DNA of 64,000 bases from Portunus trituberculatus (lineage: Eukaryota; Arthropoda; Malacostraca; Decapoda; Portunidae): contig NC_059259.1 in NCBI RefSeq assembly GCF_017591435.1, forward strand, positions 828,130 to 892,129, read 5' to 3'. Of this stretch, positions 54,821 to 64,000 are shown piece after piece. A program made the translations under genes and the position numbers. Position 1 is the stretch's first letter. Each line of letters opens with the position of its first letter. Below the pieces are notes generated by a model, which was not told the DNA's origin, did not search any database, and saw only the letters and a list, made by a program, of their open reading frames with translations.

Positions 54821-54889
54821 TTAATTATTTCTAGTCAGGTGAGTCACGGGCAGCCCCTTCAAAAGGCTCGCCCGTCCACTGCACCTAAA

Positions 54890-55920
54890 TAGTCATCTTC
54901 AAGCTTCTACAGTGGAACTGTAGAGGCCTTCGTGCCTCGTGGGGGGAACTCTGAGCTTTATTGTCGGAGTTCTTTCCAGCCTTTGTAGCTCTACAAGAGA
55001 CTATGTTAAGTGATTGTACTTATTCTAGTCCTTCTGGCTATCGTGCCTGTTTTAGCACTCCTTTCCCTGAACCGGGCCACCACGGTGGCACAGCTATTCT
55101 AGCCCGTTAGGATATACCTGCTGTCCTTTTACAACTTAACTCTCCCCTTCAGGTGGTTGCTGTTAAGGTCTTTATAGGACGATCCTACACCATTTGCAGT
55201 TTATATCTCTCTCCTCGGGTTCCTGTCTCCAGGGGTGAGCTTGAAGGCTTGGTGCGTCACCTGACTCTCTTTTTTTTTCTCTTGTTGGGAGATTTTAATG
55301 GCCGTCATCCCATTGTGGGATGAAGGTGCTAGTAATCCTCGTGGGGTTTTAATCGGTTCTTTTATTGAGGATGAGGGATTGGAGATTTTAAATTCCGGGG
55401 GTGTTACACATTTCCACAGTCCTACTGGGACTTTTACAGTTTTACAGCTTTTTCTATCTCTACTTCTAATTCTTTCCTCGATTTTAATTGGCGGGTCCTA
55501 CCGGATTTACACGGTAGTGACCACTTTCCTATTTTATTGGAATCTGTGAACTCTGAGCCACAGTCCCGGCCCCCACGCTGGGTTTTAGACAAGGCAGATT
55601 GGCCTCGATTCACAGACCTTAGCTCTTTTATCCGTCCGTTGGCTGACTTTTCTACTTGTGCTGAGGCTGTTGATTATTTTACTGATTTTTTACATTCCGC
55701 AGCGCTTCAGACAATCCCTAGGACGTCCGGTCGCTTTACTAAGCGTCTCGTTCCTTGGTGGAACGCAGCATGCACAAACGCTGTGAAAGAGAAACGGGCA
55801 GCTTTCTCTCGTCTCCGGCGACATCGTGGGGACCCGCAGTGTCTGGAAGCTTTTCGACGCTGCCGAGCTCAAACCCGCCGCGTTTTGAAAAGGGCACAAA
55901 GAGCTTCTTGGAAAGCTTAA
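54890..55920 (+). pseudogene. LINE ORF2 endonuclease and linker, broken
   Basis: QWNCRGL at 54910-54930 marks the start of the APE-type endonuclease. VVAVKVF-GRSYTICSLYLSP, LLGDFNG and LWDEGASNPRGVLIGSFIED follow in changing frames. 55537-55920 is the linker to RT. The enzyme nicks target DNA for priming. Several frameshifts and stops inactivate this copy. Confidence 0.82.
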
Positions 55921-56132
55921 GTATCTTCCATTAATGCCCGCACCTCTCTTACGGATGTCTTTAACAAACTCCGCCGAATTGCTGGGAAGTATTCTGCTCC
56001 TCCCCCACCAGTTTTGTTGTCTGCTAGGCGAACGGTGCCAGACCCTAAACTGTCGCCGACCTCTTCGCGGAGCACTTTGCCAGTGTTTTCCAGAAAGAAT
56101 CTGCAGCCCCGGGGGCACGTCACCGCCAGAGA

Positions 56133-57773
56133 ATGGAATCTCTCTACATAAATTTTTCTTCCACTGGAGGGAAGTTCTATAATGTCCCCTTCTCTGCCTC
56201 CGAGTTGCGGACTGCTTTGTCCCAGTGTCACGACTCTTCTCCTGGCCCAGATGATATTCCTTATGCCTTCTTGCGCCACATGTCTGACAGTGCTTTTAAC
56301 TTTTTATTAAATCTTTATAATATGATTTGGCATACCGGTGACTTTCCATCTTCTTGGGCTGTCGCAGTGGTTCTCCCATTTCCGAAGCCTGGGAAAGATA
56401 ATCTTCAGGCTACGAACTACCGTCCTATATCTTTGACATCTTGCATTTGTAAAGTGTTAGAAAAGATGGTAAATGTTAGACTCATGTGGTATTTAGAGAA
56501 GGGGAAGTACTTGTCATCGGTACAGTACGGCTTCCGAAAGATGAGGTCTACTACTGATGCTCTTTTATCCTTAGAGTCTTCTATTTGTGAGGCCTTCGCT
56601 AATCACCACCATCAAGTAACAGTCTTTTTTGACCTGGATAAGGCCTACGACACGGCTTGGTGTCATGGCATTTTACAGTCCTTGTTTAATTTTGGCCTTC
56701 GTGGTCACCTTCCTATTTTCATTCAGCAGTTTTTATCCAGACGTCTTTTACGGGTTCGAATTGGGAGTGTTCTCTCCGAGGCTACTGCTCTAAATGATGG
56801 TGTCCCACAGGGAAGAATTCTTAATGTTACACTATTCGCAGTCGCCATTAATGGTGTGATAGATACTATTCCAGATGGCATTCACAGCTCCTTATATGTT
56901 GATGATTTATGTATTTCTTTTGCTGCTGCTAAGATGTCACTGATTGAGCGCAAGCTCCAACTGGCGATCAATTGGCTGTCCAGTTGGGCCAACATGAACG
57001 GTTTTCGATTCTCCACCTCGAAGACCGTAGTCATGCATTTTTGTCGCAACCGTGGTGTCCATCCAGACCCTGATTTATACCTCACCAATAGACGCCTCTC
57101 ATGCGTGGAGGCGACTCGATATCTTGGCCTTTTATTTGACAACCGTCTCACCTGGGTTCCCCATTTCCGTTCTCTTAAGGCGTCTTGTCGGCAGGCATTA
57201 TCCCTTCTTCGGGTTTTAAGTCACACCTCTTGGGTTGCGGACAGGGATAGGTTGCTGCTTTTTCACCGTACACTTATACTTCCCAAGCTGGAATACGGCT
57301 ATGAAATCTACTCAACCGCAACGGAAGCACGACTACGCACGCTTGACTCCGTGCATCATGCTGGGGTCCGCTTGGCTACGGGTGCATTTCGGACATCTCC
57401 AATACCTAGCCTTCTAGTGGATGCTGGTTTCTGGCCGCTCGACCTCCGGCGCCAGTCTTCGATGCTCCGATGTTGCCTTCGCACCCACCGTCTTCCTGAT
57501 TCTGTCCCTTGTCTGTCAATATTGCGGGACTCGCGTTCGCAGGCGTATGTCACTCGACCGAGTCTACCTAAACCTTTTGGCCTTCGAGTGGCAAACCTCA
57601 TGATGGATTTGTCCATCGACCCCACTCCTGTCTACTCTTTCCGGTTCTCACGAGTTGGTTCTTGGCAGCTTCCGGTTGTTTCATTATGCCCTCCTGGCAT
57701 GGATGGCAAGAAGGATTTTCTGCCAGCTCTCTCCCACACACGGGTTTTAAGAACACTTTTTTATCTATTCTGA
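56133..57773 (+). CDS. LINE reverse transcriptase and connection, 546-residue open frame
   Basis: The longest LINE frame here. RT blocks SSPGPDDIPYAFLRHM, PFPKPGKDN, YRPISLTSCICKVLEKM, YGFRKMRSTTDALLSLESS, VFFDLDKAYDTAW, GVPQGRILNVTL and YVDD at 56895-56906, then the connection domain through LRRQSSMLRCCLRTHRLPDS. The start Met at 56133 is only the first in frame after a shift, not the true ORF2 start. RNase H follows in another frame. Confidence 0.87.
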   Translation: MESLYINFSSTGGKFYNVPFSASELRTALSQCHDSSPGPDDIPYAFLRHMSDSAFNFLLNLYNMIWHTGDFPSSWAVAVVLPFPKPGKDNLQATNYRPISLTSCICKVLEKMVNVRLMWYLEKGKYLSSVQYGFRKMRSTTDALLSLESSICEAFANHHHQVTVFFDLDKAYDTAWCHGILQSLFNFGLRGHLPIFIQQFLSRRLLRVRIGSVLSEATALNDGVPQGRILNVTLFAVAINGVIDTIPDGIHSSLYVDDLCISFAAAKMSLIERKLQLAINWLSSWANMNGFRFSTSKTVVMHFCRNRGVHPDPDLYLTNRRLSCVEATRYLGLLFDNRLTWVPHFRSLKASCRQALSLLRVLSHTSWVADRDRLLLFHRTLILPKLEYGYEIYSTATEARLRTLDSVHHAGVRLATGAFRTSPIPSLLVDAGFWPLDLRRQSSMLRCCLRTHRLPDSVPCLSILRDSRSQAYVTRPSLPKPFGLRVANLMMDLSIDPTPVYSFRFSRVGSWQLPVVSLCPPGMDGKKDFLPALSHTRVLRTLFYLF

Positions 57774-58617
57774 TGACATCCCCGTTTTTACTGATGGTTC
57801 CAAATCCGACGCAGGCGTTCAGTTTAGTGTGGTTTTCCCTTCTTTTTATCGTTCTGGCAGCCTTCCTTCGGTAGCCTCCGTCTTTACTGCGGAGCTATCT
57901 GCCATAGTCCTAGCTTTACAGATTATTTTTACTCTCCCAGTTTTGTCTTTTACAATTTTTAGTGATTCTCGCAGTGCTCTTACTGCTCTCTTCTCTTTTA
58001 TTTCCCTTCACCCATTGGTTTTATCAACCCTGGAGTGACTCTATCTACTTACCAGAAGAGGATATCGTGTTGGGTTCTGTTGGGTCCCTGGTCATGTAGG
58101 TGTTCCAGGGAATCGACACGCAGATCGCCTCGGTAAAGAGGCAGCAAGTCGCGTTCCATATCCTGCCTCTGTTCCGTTTCGAGATGTATTTCATCTTATT
58201 CGTGTGACGGTCGCAGCAATATGGCAGAGGAGATGGCTAACGGGGGTCGAAACCTCGAAAATGGGAGAGATAACTACTTCCAGTCTTCCACAGTGGACAT
58301 ACACCCATGTTCGGGATCGCCGTGCACAGACTTTATTGGCGCGACTGCGTATAGGTCAAACGTATCTTACAAATAAGTACCTGTTCACCAGGGACCCTCA
58401 ACCTTACTGTGATGACTGCCTGGTGCCGCTTACGGTGCGGCACCTACTAATGGAGTGCCCTAGTTTGACTGATTTAAGACATCGCTACCTCTACCGCTGT
58501 CGCAGTAGAGATAGCGCTGTCTATTATATCTCAAAGGTCCTTGAACTAGAGTGCCTGGCCCAAGGCCATGACGTTTTTAGATTTTTTGGAGAAGCTGGCC
58601 TTCTCCCAAAGCTATGA
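57760..58617 (+). pseudogene. LINE RNase H and Cys/His tail, broken
   Basis: FTDGSKSDAG-like sequence near 57795, GSLPSVASVFTAELSAIVLA, GPWSCR-type shifted GHVGV region near 58095, then frame 58204-58617 with TRDPQPYCDDCLVPLTVRHL and the conserved terminus EAGLLPKL. Stops and shifts separate the parts. Confidence 0.8.
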
Positions 58618-58823
58618 ATTTTATTTTATTCTACTCTTATGTATTTTAATGTTTTATTTAGGTTTATAGTATTTTAAGTTTTTACCTTTTTAATTGTATT
58701 GTTTTTAATCACTTTTAATTAGGTTTTTTATATATACACGTTTGTTGCATATAATTTATAGTAGCGGCGCCATATGACCGTCGTTGTTGCGGCGCCATAA
58801 ATTTAAATTCCATCCATCCATCC

Positions 58824-60120
58824 TCTTAAGGCATCTAGTAGGAAGGCATTATCCCTTCTTCGGGTTTTAAGTCACACCTCTCTGGGTGCGGACAGGGACA
58901 CTCTACTGATTCTTCACCGTACACTTCTAATTCTCAAGTTGGCATACGGTTGTAAGATCTACTCCTCTGCAGCGGAGGCATGGCTACGCGTGCATCAAGC
59001 TGGGGTCCGCTTGGCTATGGGTGCATTTCGGACATCTCCAGTTACTAGCATCCTATTGGATGCTGGCTTCTGTCCGTTCGACCTCCAGCGCCAGTCTTCG
59101 TTGCTCAGGTGTTGGTTTCGCACCCACCGTCTTCCTGATTCAGTCCCTCGTGTTTCAATGTTACGGACTCGCGTTTGCAGGCGTATGTCACTCAACCTAG
59201 TCTTCCTAAACCTTTTGGCCTTCGAGTCACCTTTCTCATGTCGGATTTATCTATCGCCCCCATTCCTGTCTACTCTTTCCGACTCTCTCAAGTTGGTTAT
59301 TGGCAGCTTCCCGTTGTCTTGTTATGCCCTCTTGCAATGGATGGCAAAAATGATTTCCCGTCAGCTCTGTCCCACACATTGTTTTTAGAACGCTACTCTA
59401 CCCCTTCCTACGCCATCCCTGTCTTTACCGATGGTTCCAAATCCGATGCAAGTGTTGTGTTTGGTGTAGTCTTTCTCTCCTTTTACCGAGCTGGTAGCCT
59501 TCCTTCAGTGGCATCAGTCTTTACTGCGAAGCTGTCCGCCATGGTCCTTGCTTTACAGAGTATTTTTAACACTCCTGGTTTCCTCTTTTACAATTTTTAA
59601 TGACTCTCGCAGTGCTCTTACTGCTCTCTTCTCTATTATTTCCCTTCACCCATTGGTTTTATCAGCTTTGGAGTGGCTATATCTGCTTACCAAAAGAGGA
59701 TATTCTGTTGGGTTCTGCTGGATCCCTGGTCATGTAGGTGTCCCTGGGATCGAGCAGGGAGATAGCCTTGCAAAAGAGGCGTCAAGTCGCGCTCCATTCC
59801 CCGCCCCTGTCCCGTTTCCGGATGTATTCAAGTGTATCCGTCTGGCGATTGTTGCAAGCTGGCAGAGGAGGTGGCAAACAGGGGTTGCCACCTCGAAAAT
59901 GGGAGAGATCACCACTTCCGTTCTCCATGACTGGACATACACGCACATCCGCGACCGCCGTACCCAGACTGTATTGGCGCGATTGGGAATAGGTCACACT
60001 TACCTTACGCAACGATACCTATTGACCAGGGACCCTCAACCCTATTGTGATGGCTGCCTGGTACCTTTAACAGTGCGGCACTTGCTGGTTGAGTGCCCTA
60101 GTTTGATAGACTTAAGACAC
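58824..60120 (+). mobile_element. LINE (subfamily B), truncated at both ends
   Basis: It begins directly after the tail of the preceding LINE with the end of RT (TCTTAAGGCATCTAG), then connection (58939-59388), RNase H start (59175-59600) and a 59548-60333 frame with GFCWIPGHVGVPGIEQGDSL and CDGCLVPLTVRHLLVECP. One Cys/His knuckle residue context is changed (CDGC for CDDC). It ends after LRH at 60120. It contains the empty site of the Gmr1-like insertion (near 59610). Confidence 0.88.
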
Positions 60121-60350
60121 TCACCACCTTTCATCACTTCACAGCCGAGAGAAAGAATTTCTATACAACGTATAATAGCAGAATCTAACAACTCAAAGAT
60201 GGTGTTAGCATCTTCATATAAATCTTGGAATTCTTTTACGGTGCATGCCACCCAACCTTTGCCTCTTCTTGCGAGCTTCTTTCAAGTCCTGAGACATCTT
60301 CGTAACAATAATCAGGGATTAAATACCTTTTAGTTCAATGTATCTAAAAG
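60121..60350 (-). mobile_element. BEL/Pao-like gag start
   Basis: The minus strand after the putative primer site encodes a short basic segment (MSQDLKEARKKRQRLGGMHR) and, in another frame, VKEFQDLYEDANTIFELLDS, reminiscent of BEL/Pao Gag N-termini. It is cut by the LINE at 60120. The same piece lies at 8386-8556. Family call is tentative. Confidence 0.45.
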
Positions 60351-60369
60351 CTCCCATGTTTGGGCACCA
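60351..60369 (-). promoter_or_regulatory. putative primer binding site
   Basis: The minus strand reads TGGTGCCCAAACATGGGAG, three bases inside a likely LTR end (CAACA at 60377-60373). TGG at the start fits a tRNA CCA tail. The tRNA was not identified. Confidence 0.5.
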
Positions 60370-60372
60370 TAA

Positions 60373-61500
60373 TGTTGAAGAGAATTAGGCAAAATCTTGG
60401 TAAAACCAGCTCGCTCAAAAGGGTTTGACAACACAAGACGGCAGCCATTTTGAGCTCTATATTTCAAAACAAAGTAACAGTGTGTATAAAAAATAAATAT
60501 ATAAATAGTTCCTTCTCACATTTGTAATGCAAAAAAACATAATTAATCACATTATATTTTCCCATCTAATTACAAGTCACCCATTAATTTTAGTTGATAC
60601 TTATAGAAAAACTTGAAGGGAAGGGGAACTGAGGCAATAAATCACACCCTGTGGGAACTTGCAAAGTACTCAAGGATGAAGGCACATATATTCGTGACAG
60701 GCCTCACAGGTCCTCCAGTCGTCCCTAGGCGACTACACAGCTGTCCACAGCTGACCGCTCGTCCCAGCAGCGCGGCACAGCTATTCTCGGCCAATTCCTC
60801 ACAGCACAGGACAGCTGCTCATCCTCTTCACAGAGACAGTACATAGGTCGGCAGACGGAACACACGAGGGGAGTAGTAGGTGCGTCTCTCTACGTTTTGC
60901 CATGGGTGCTGTCGCAGCTTCTCTGGTAAACAAAGGGCCTATCGCACCAGCCTCACTAACCCGCGTGACATCACCCGCTTACACTCTTGCCACCTCTATA
61001 CACCCCCTCCCCACTTTCGTTACATCATGTATCAATATTGTTAGGTTCGATCACTGGAATGGTTTAGTAACACATCGGTGGGATTTATTCCCCTACTTTG
61101 CTTGATGCTCATTACGTATTAGCATCAGAACCTAAGAGGGATAAACTGGTAAACTCTGGAACTCCTTACAAAAACCTTTCCTTTGGGTCTCTCTCTCTCT
61201 CAGACCTGCACTGGGACTGGCATTCTAAGTGGGTCTTTTTCTTTACTCTTACGTTTGCCCTTGGTATTCTAAGTGGTCTTTTTCTTTTTACTCTTACTTT
61301 TGACTTTAACCGTGCAGCTTTCTCATCTTACATCATAAAAAGGCTAAGTACTCACAGTCCACTCACTCTTCAGTCTTAATTGATACAAAGAAAAGCTTAA
61401 CCAATTTGCAGAGCATTTATTTTCATGGTTTAGAATACATAACAGAAAATTACAGTGAATACTCGGTGCATATTTTTGTGTAGATTAATAACCACAACTG
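60373..61500 (-). other. probable LTR of the BEL/Pao-like element and unassigned flank
   Basis: Only one LTR edge (60373) can be placed. The other end is not defined because no partner LTR is in the window. 60690-60850 is GC-rich and repeats CACAGCTGTCC-like words. No gene recognised. Confidence 0.35.
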
Positions 61501-61532
61501 CTGGACCACAATTGTCGTGATAGTGCTTTTGT

Positions 61533-61534
61533 GT

Positions 61535-61571
<37 letters not shown>
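61533..61571. repeat. (GT)n microsatellite
   Basis: About 18 GT units. Confidence 0.96.
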
Positions 61572-61572
<1 letters not shown>

Positions 61573-61869
61573 AACAGCATGCAGTTGGTGCTGTTATCAA
61601 TATTACCGGTGTGCAGCTGTTACCAGTGTTGCCACTGTAAACAGCGTTACCGGTGTTGTTGTTATCAGTGTTGTTATCACTGTTGTTGGTCATTCCTTGG
61701 AAAATATGAATAATGATATCACTTCAGCTCCACAATTAGTTAGAGGTGGTTTCGTGTTGGGCACTCTGATAGGGATATATAGGACTGGGCCACTATAATA
61801 TAAAGTTGTAATGAGAAGAGCCAAGCAGGGAAGACAGAGTGGGAGCAGGGGGGAAGAGTTAAACAAGTG

Positions 61870-62596
61870 TTAGGGATGGGGATATATAAGACTGGGATAT
61901 ATAGGATAAACAAAACCCCCACCGTTGCCATTGCAGCAACCATTACCATTACCCCACCGTTGCCATTGCAGCAACCATTACCATTACCCCCACCGTTGCC
62001 ATTGCAGCAACCATTACAATTACCCAAACCGTTGCCATTGCAGCAACCATTACAATTACCCAAACCGTTGCCATTGCCGCAACCATTACCATTACCCCCA
62101 CCATTGCCATTGCCGCAACCATTACCATTACCCCCACCGTTACCTCCTCCACCGTTGCCCCCACCGTTGCCTCCACCGCTGCCACCTCCACCGTTTCCAC
62201 TGCCGCCACCGCTGCCTCCACCGCCACCGCTGCCACCTCCACCGCCGCTTCCTCCACCGCCGCTGCCTCCACCGCTGCCACCTCCGCCACCGGTGCCTCC
62301 GCTTCCACTGCCGCCACCGCTGCCACCGCCACCAGTTCCACTGCCGCCACCGCTGCCACCTCCACCGCTTCCACTGCCCCCACCGCTGCCACCTCCACCT
62401 GTTCCACTGCCGCCCACCTCCACCTGTTCCACTGCCGCCACCGCTGCCGCCACTGCCGCCACCGCTGCCTGTTCCACTGCCGCCACCGCTGCCACCTCCA
62501 CCACTTCCACTGCCGCCACCGCTGCCACCGCCACCGGTTCGACTGCCGTCACCTCCGCCACTATCTAGTCTAGTGCCGCCACCGCTGCCATCTCTG
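61870..62596 (-). pseudogene. secreted Gly-rich protein, Gly-rich exon (host gene; frame broken twice)
   Basis: The exon starts after an acceptor GATGGCAG (intron end 62597; a NAGNAG alternative starts at 62593). In phase with the upstream exon it reads RDGSGGGTRLDSGGG, then GGGGSGGGSGSG repeats. From about 62146 a 36-bp repeat encodes GNGNGGG/GNGNGCC units (61923-62146). The Gly frame is lost at about 62411, where an 8-bp unit present in neighbouring repeats is missing, and again at about 61953, where one C is missing. Beyond this, Gly sequence ends GGGFVYPIYPSLIYPHP and stops at 61872-61870. The breaks may be assembly errors in repeats or real. Cuticle-like or other extracellular roles are possible; function unknown. 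Confidence 0.6.
61915..62560. repeat. 36-bp tandem repeat and CCACCG-type low-complexity array
   Basis: About six copies of a 36-bp unit (GTTGCCATTGCAGCAACC... type) at 61923-62146, then degenerate 6- to 15-bp CCACCGCTGCC units. It coincides with the Gly-rich exon on the minus strand. Confidence 0.9.
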
Positions 62597-62775
62597 CTGC
62601 CATCACAACAAAATTAATAACAAATTTTGGGAAATATACGTAGAGAAATGAAAACAGAGGGAAGTGGAAGACAAATAAAGTGAATATTAACAACACAATA
62701 TAAATGCCGTTTGAAATGAATGAGGAGGCACGCCATGTATGTGTGAGGTGAAGCATTAAGGCGGCGATGACTTAC

Positions 62776-62874
62776 CCATTGGAGGAAGTGATGCGTTTAT
62801 CTTGGGCATCAGGCACGTAGAGAGCAATTGCTGCTCCCACCACGCACACCAGAGTCACGACGGAGACCAACAAC
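62776..62874 (-). CDS. secreted Gly-rich protein, signal-peptide exon (host gene)
   Basis: 99 bp between an acceptor CTTCTCCAG and a donor GTAAG (62775-62771). In the frame that joins the Gly exon it encodes LLVSVVTLVCVVGAAIA, a signal-peptide core, followed by LYVPDAQDKRITSSN. One base completes the codon from the preceding exon and two remain for the next, and both phases agree with the downstream exon. A tiny first exon carrying the start codon is expected upstream, as is common in arthropod secreted proteins, but was not located. Confidence 0.6.
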
Positions 62875-63269
62875 CTGGAGAAGAGACAGTACAATGAGGA
62901 GTGGATATGGGGATGACATATTCTTTTCACCATTTACCATCACCATCAAACCACTTCTGCCAGGACGCTCATCACCTTCCAAACGTTCCGTGTGCTTCAT
63001 ACTTACTGCTCTGTCCATGGGGTAAAACGGAATGTTCTCAAATATTCTAGAAGCTTTTATTTCATCTCCATGATACATTGTGTAGGTAATTTACGGCTTT
63101 CTTCGTGCCACAGCCATTTGTTTGAAGTGATTGAGTTTAGTTGGGACGTCAGTATAGTCTCTGGCAGACTCAGATAACCTTGAAGGTCAAATTTCAACTA
63201 TAACTTGAGATCGGCATTTGGCAAGATGAATAAGTCACAGGTCTTTGTGGACTGAAGTGGAAGTAAGTG
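62875..63269. other. upstream intron/flank of the Gly-rich gene
   Basis: No exon could be fixed. A GCA/GTAAGT donor at 63004-62999 region on the minus strand exists, but its phase does not fit the next exon. Confidence 0.4.
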
Positions 63270-63490
63270 TGTGTCTCCCCTTCTCCTGCAGCCTCGCTGC
63301 ACAAGTTTTTTTTTTTTTCTATACTGTCCACCCGTTGTAACAAGAGCTAACCAATGATCTCAAACATCCATCCCTTTCTCTGGTAAACTCTGGAGTTCCC
63401 TGTCTGCTTCTGTATTTCCACTTCCCATGACTTGAACTCTTTAAAGAAGGTGGTTTCAAGACAGTTTACCTCTGCTTTCTGACTGTATGG
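63270..63490 (+). mobile_element. diverged poly-A LINE remnant
   Basis: Broken frames read LLLQPRCTSFFF, SIPFSGKLWSSLSASVF and a degenerate FKRE-like end. They match the C-terminal region of the copies at 14530, 29293 and 36165, but with stops throughout. An older copy. Confidence 0.7.
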
Positions 63491-63511
63491 GATCAACACT
63501 TCGGTTGCATT

Positions 63512-63514
<3 letters not shown>

Positions 63515-63560
<46 letters not shown>
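63515..63560. repeat. (GT)n microsatellite
   Basis: About 23 GT units. It gives an artificial Thr-His frame on the minus strand. Confidence 0.97.
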
Positions 63561-63562
<2 letters not shown>

Positions 63563-64000
63563 CCATTGTCTGGTATCTCTCCTACATAAAAATATAAGAA
63601 TGGTAGGGACGTATATGTGTGTGATGCAGAGAATAGCACATCACAAATTATAAAGATGGTACCATCCTCAAGATTTTCTAAGCTCTTTATGCAAGGGTAA
63701 CTAGAGAAATAATATAAAAAAAAAAGAAATATTGACGAAAATATTACTAGACTTGCCAATGTTCTCATTCATATTTGCCATAGAAAAAATGCCGTTGTAA
63801 AAAGTTCAGCAGAAAAAGAATTTAATGTTCTTATCCAGTTATGAAACGAAAACGTCTTCCTCTTCCCCTCTGGCATCAGTCAAAGAAAAGGAGTGACAAA
63901 ATCAGTAAAGATAATAACGATATCACTATGAGAGTTTCTGAGTAAGTAGGGTTGCATTGCATACTAAAAACAGGTTTGTGGTGTTCAGACACGAATTTCT
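63561..64000. other. unassigned flank
   Basis: AT-rich. No gene or repeat family recognised. Confidence 0.5.

Larger units (their letters stand above)
51141..58823 (+). mobile_element. LINE (subfamily A), most complete copy, with two nested insertions
   Basis: 5' UTR (start uncertain; it includes GTCGTGGTGGGGGGTCTTGC before and CTGTGACCTGGCGAGC after the solo LTR), ORF1 (52363-53960, broken), piggyBac-type MITE (54004-54820), ORF2 (from about 54890 to 58617) and a 3' UTR with GGCGCC at 58766-58771 and 58791-58796. An ATCC tail ends at 58823. Without insertions it is about 6.2 kb. EN-RT-RNase H plus an ORF1 with RRM-like and CCHC parts place it with the I group (I/Nimb-like). The clade is inference. 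Confidence 0.85.

Noticed and set aside
61949..62407. Minus-strand Val/Ala-rich frame
   Set aside because: It is the out-of-frame reading of the Gly repeat created by the 8-bp loss.
61867..62617. Plus-strand Pro/Leu- and His/Arg-rich frames
   Set aside because: They are antisense of the Gly-rich repeat. Only the minus strand has a signal-peptide exon and matching splice phases.
63000..63080. First exon of the Gly-rich gene ending GCA/GTAAGT
   Set aside because: The donor is good, but the only frame giving the required phase hits a stop just upstream and has no start codon.

Overview
The window is eukaryotic nuclear DNA, most likely from an arthropod and probably a malacostracan crustacean. 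No prokaryotic gene organisation is visible. The evidence is I-type LINEs with EN, RT and RNase H domains, Gypsy and BEL/Pao LTR elements, TTAA-flanked DNA transposons, a tRNA-derived SINE, long (AT)n, (GT)n and (TAC)n tracts, an arthropod-type innexin fragment and an intron-containing secreted Gly-rich gene. The species assignment is inference. At least 80% of the window is nested transposable elements.

Layout. 1-766: unassigned. 767-8556 (+): two LINE copies head to tail, the second split by a complete Gypsy element (1990-7886) with INT before RT (Gmr1-like order) and a captured piece of a host innexin gene. 8557-9056: a 500-N gap. 9057-12928 (-) and 12929-14039 (+): LINE pieces meeting at an inversion junction. 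About 12929-46101: a very large inverted duplication centred on a second 500-N gap (21946-22445). From the centre outwards both arms carry the LINE, a scrambled BEL/Pao pol fragment, a tRNA-Asp sequence, a 34-bp minisatellite, a shared spacer, a LINE scrap, a poly-A LINE fragment, an (AT)n tract and the same LINE insertion. The right arm alone gained a block at 29720-36164 (a decayed Gypsy-like element whose LTR is split by a foldback transposon, plus LINE pieces) and a young 4.2-kb LTR element (36968-41169) inside the (AT)n tract. 46118-51140: mostly unassigned AT-rich DNA with a LINE remnant, a TTAA-flanked MITE and a SINE. About 51141-60120 (+): the most complete LINE, interrupted by a solo LTR and a piggyBac-type MITE, followed by a truncated LINE of the second subfamily. 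60121-61500: the 5' end of a BEL/Pao-like element on the minus strand. 61870-62874 (-): two exons of a secreted Gly-rich protein gene, the only recognisable host protein gene in its own context. 62875-64000: spacer with one LINE remnant and a (GT)n tract.

The elements do not form a pathway. They record a sequence of insertions, duplications and inversions that target site duplications (CTGC, CCCC, TATAT, TTAA, CTA, 12-bp and about 15-bp LINE sites) allow to be partly ordered. Most LINE and LTR reading frames are broken. The best preserved are RT frames at 23471-24907, 42827-44038 and 56133-57773 and the RT-RNase H frame at 38410-39657. Frames that stay open through the minisatellites and other simple repeats are not treated as genes.
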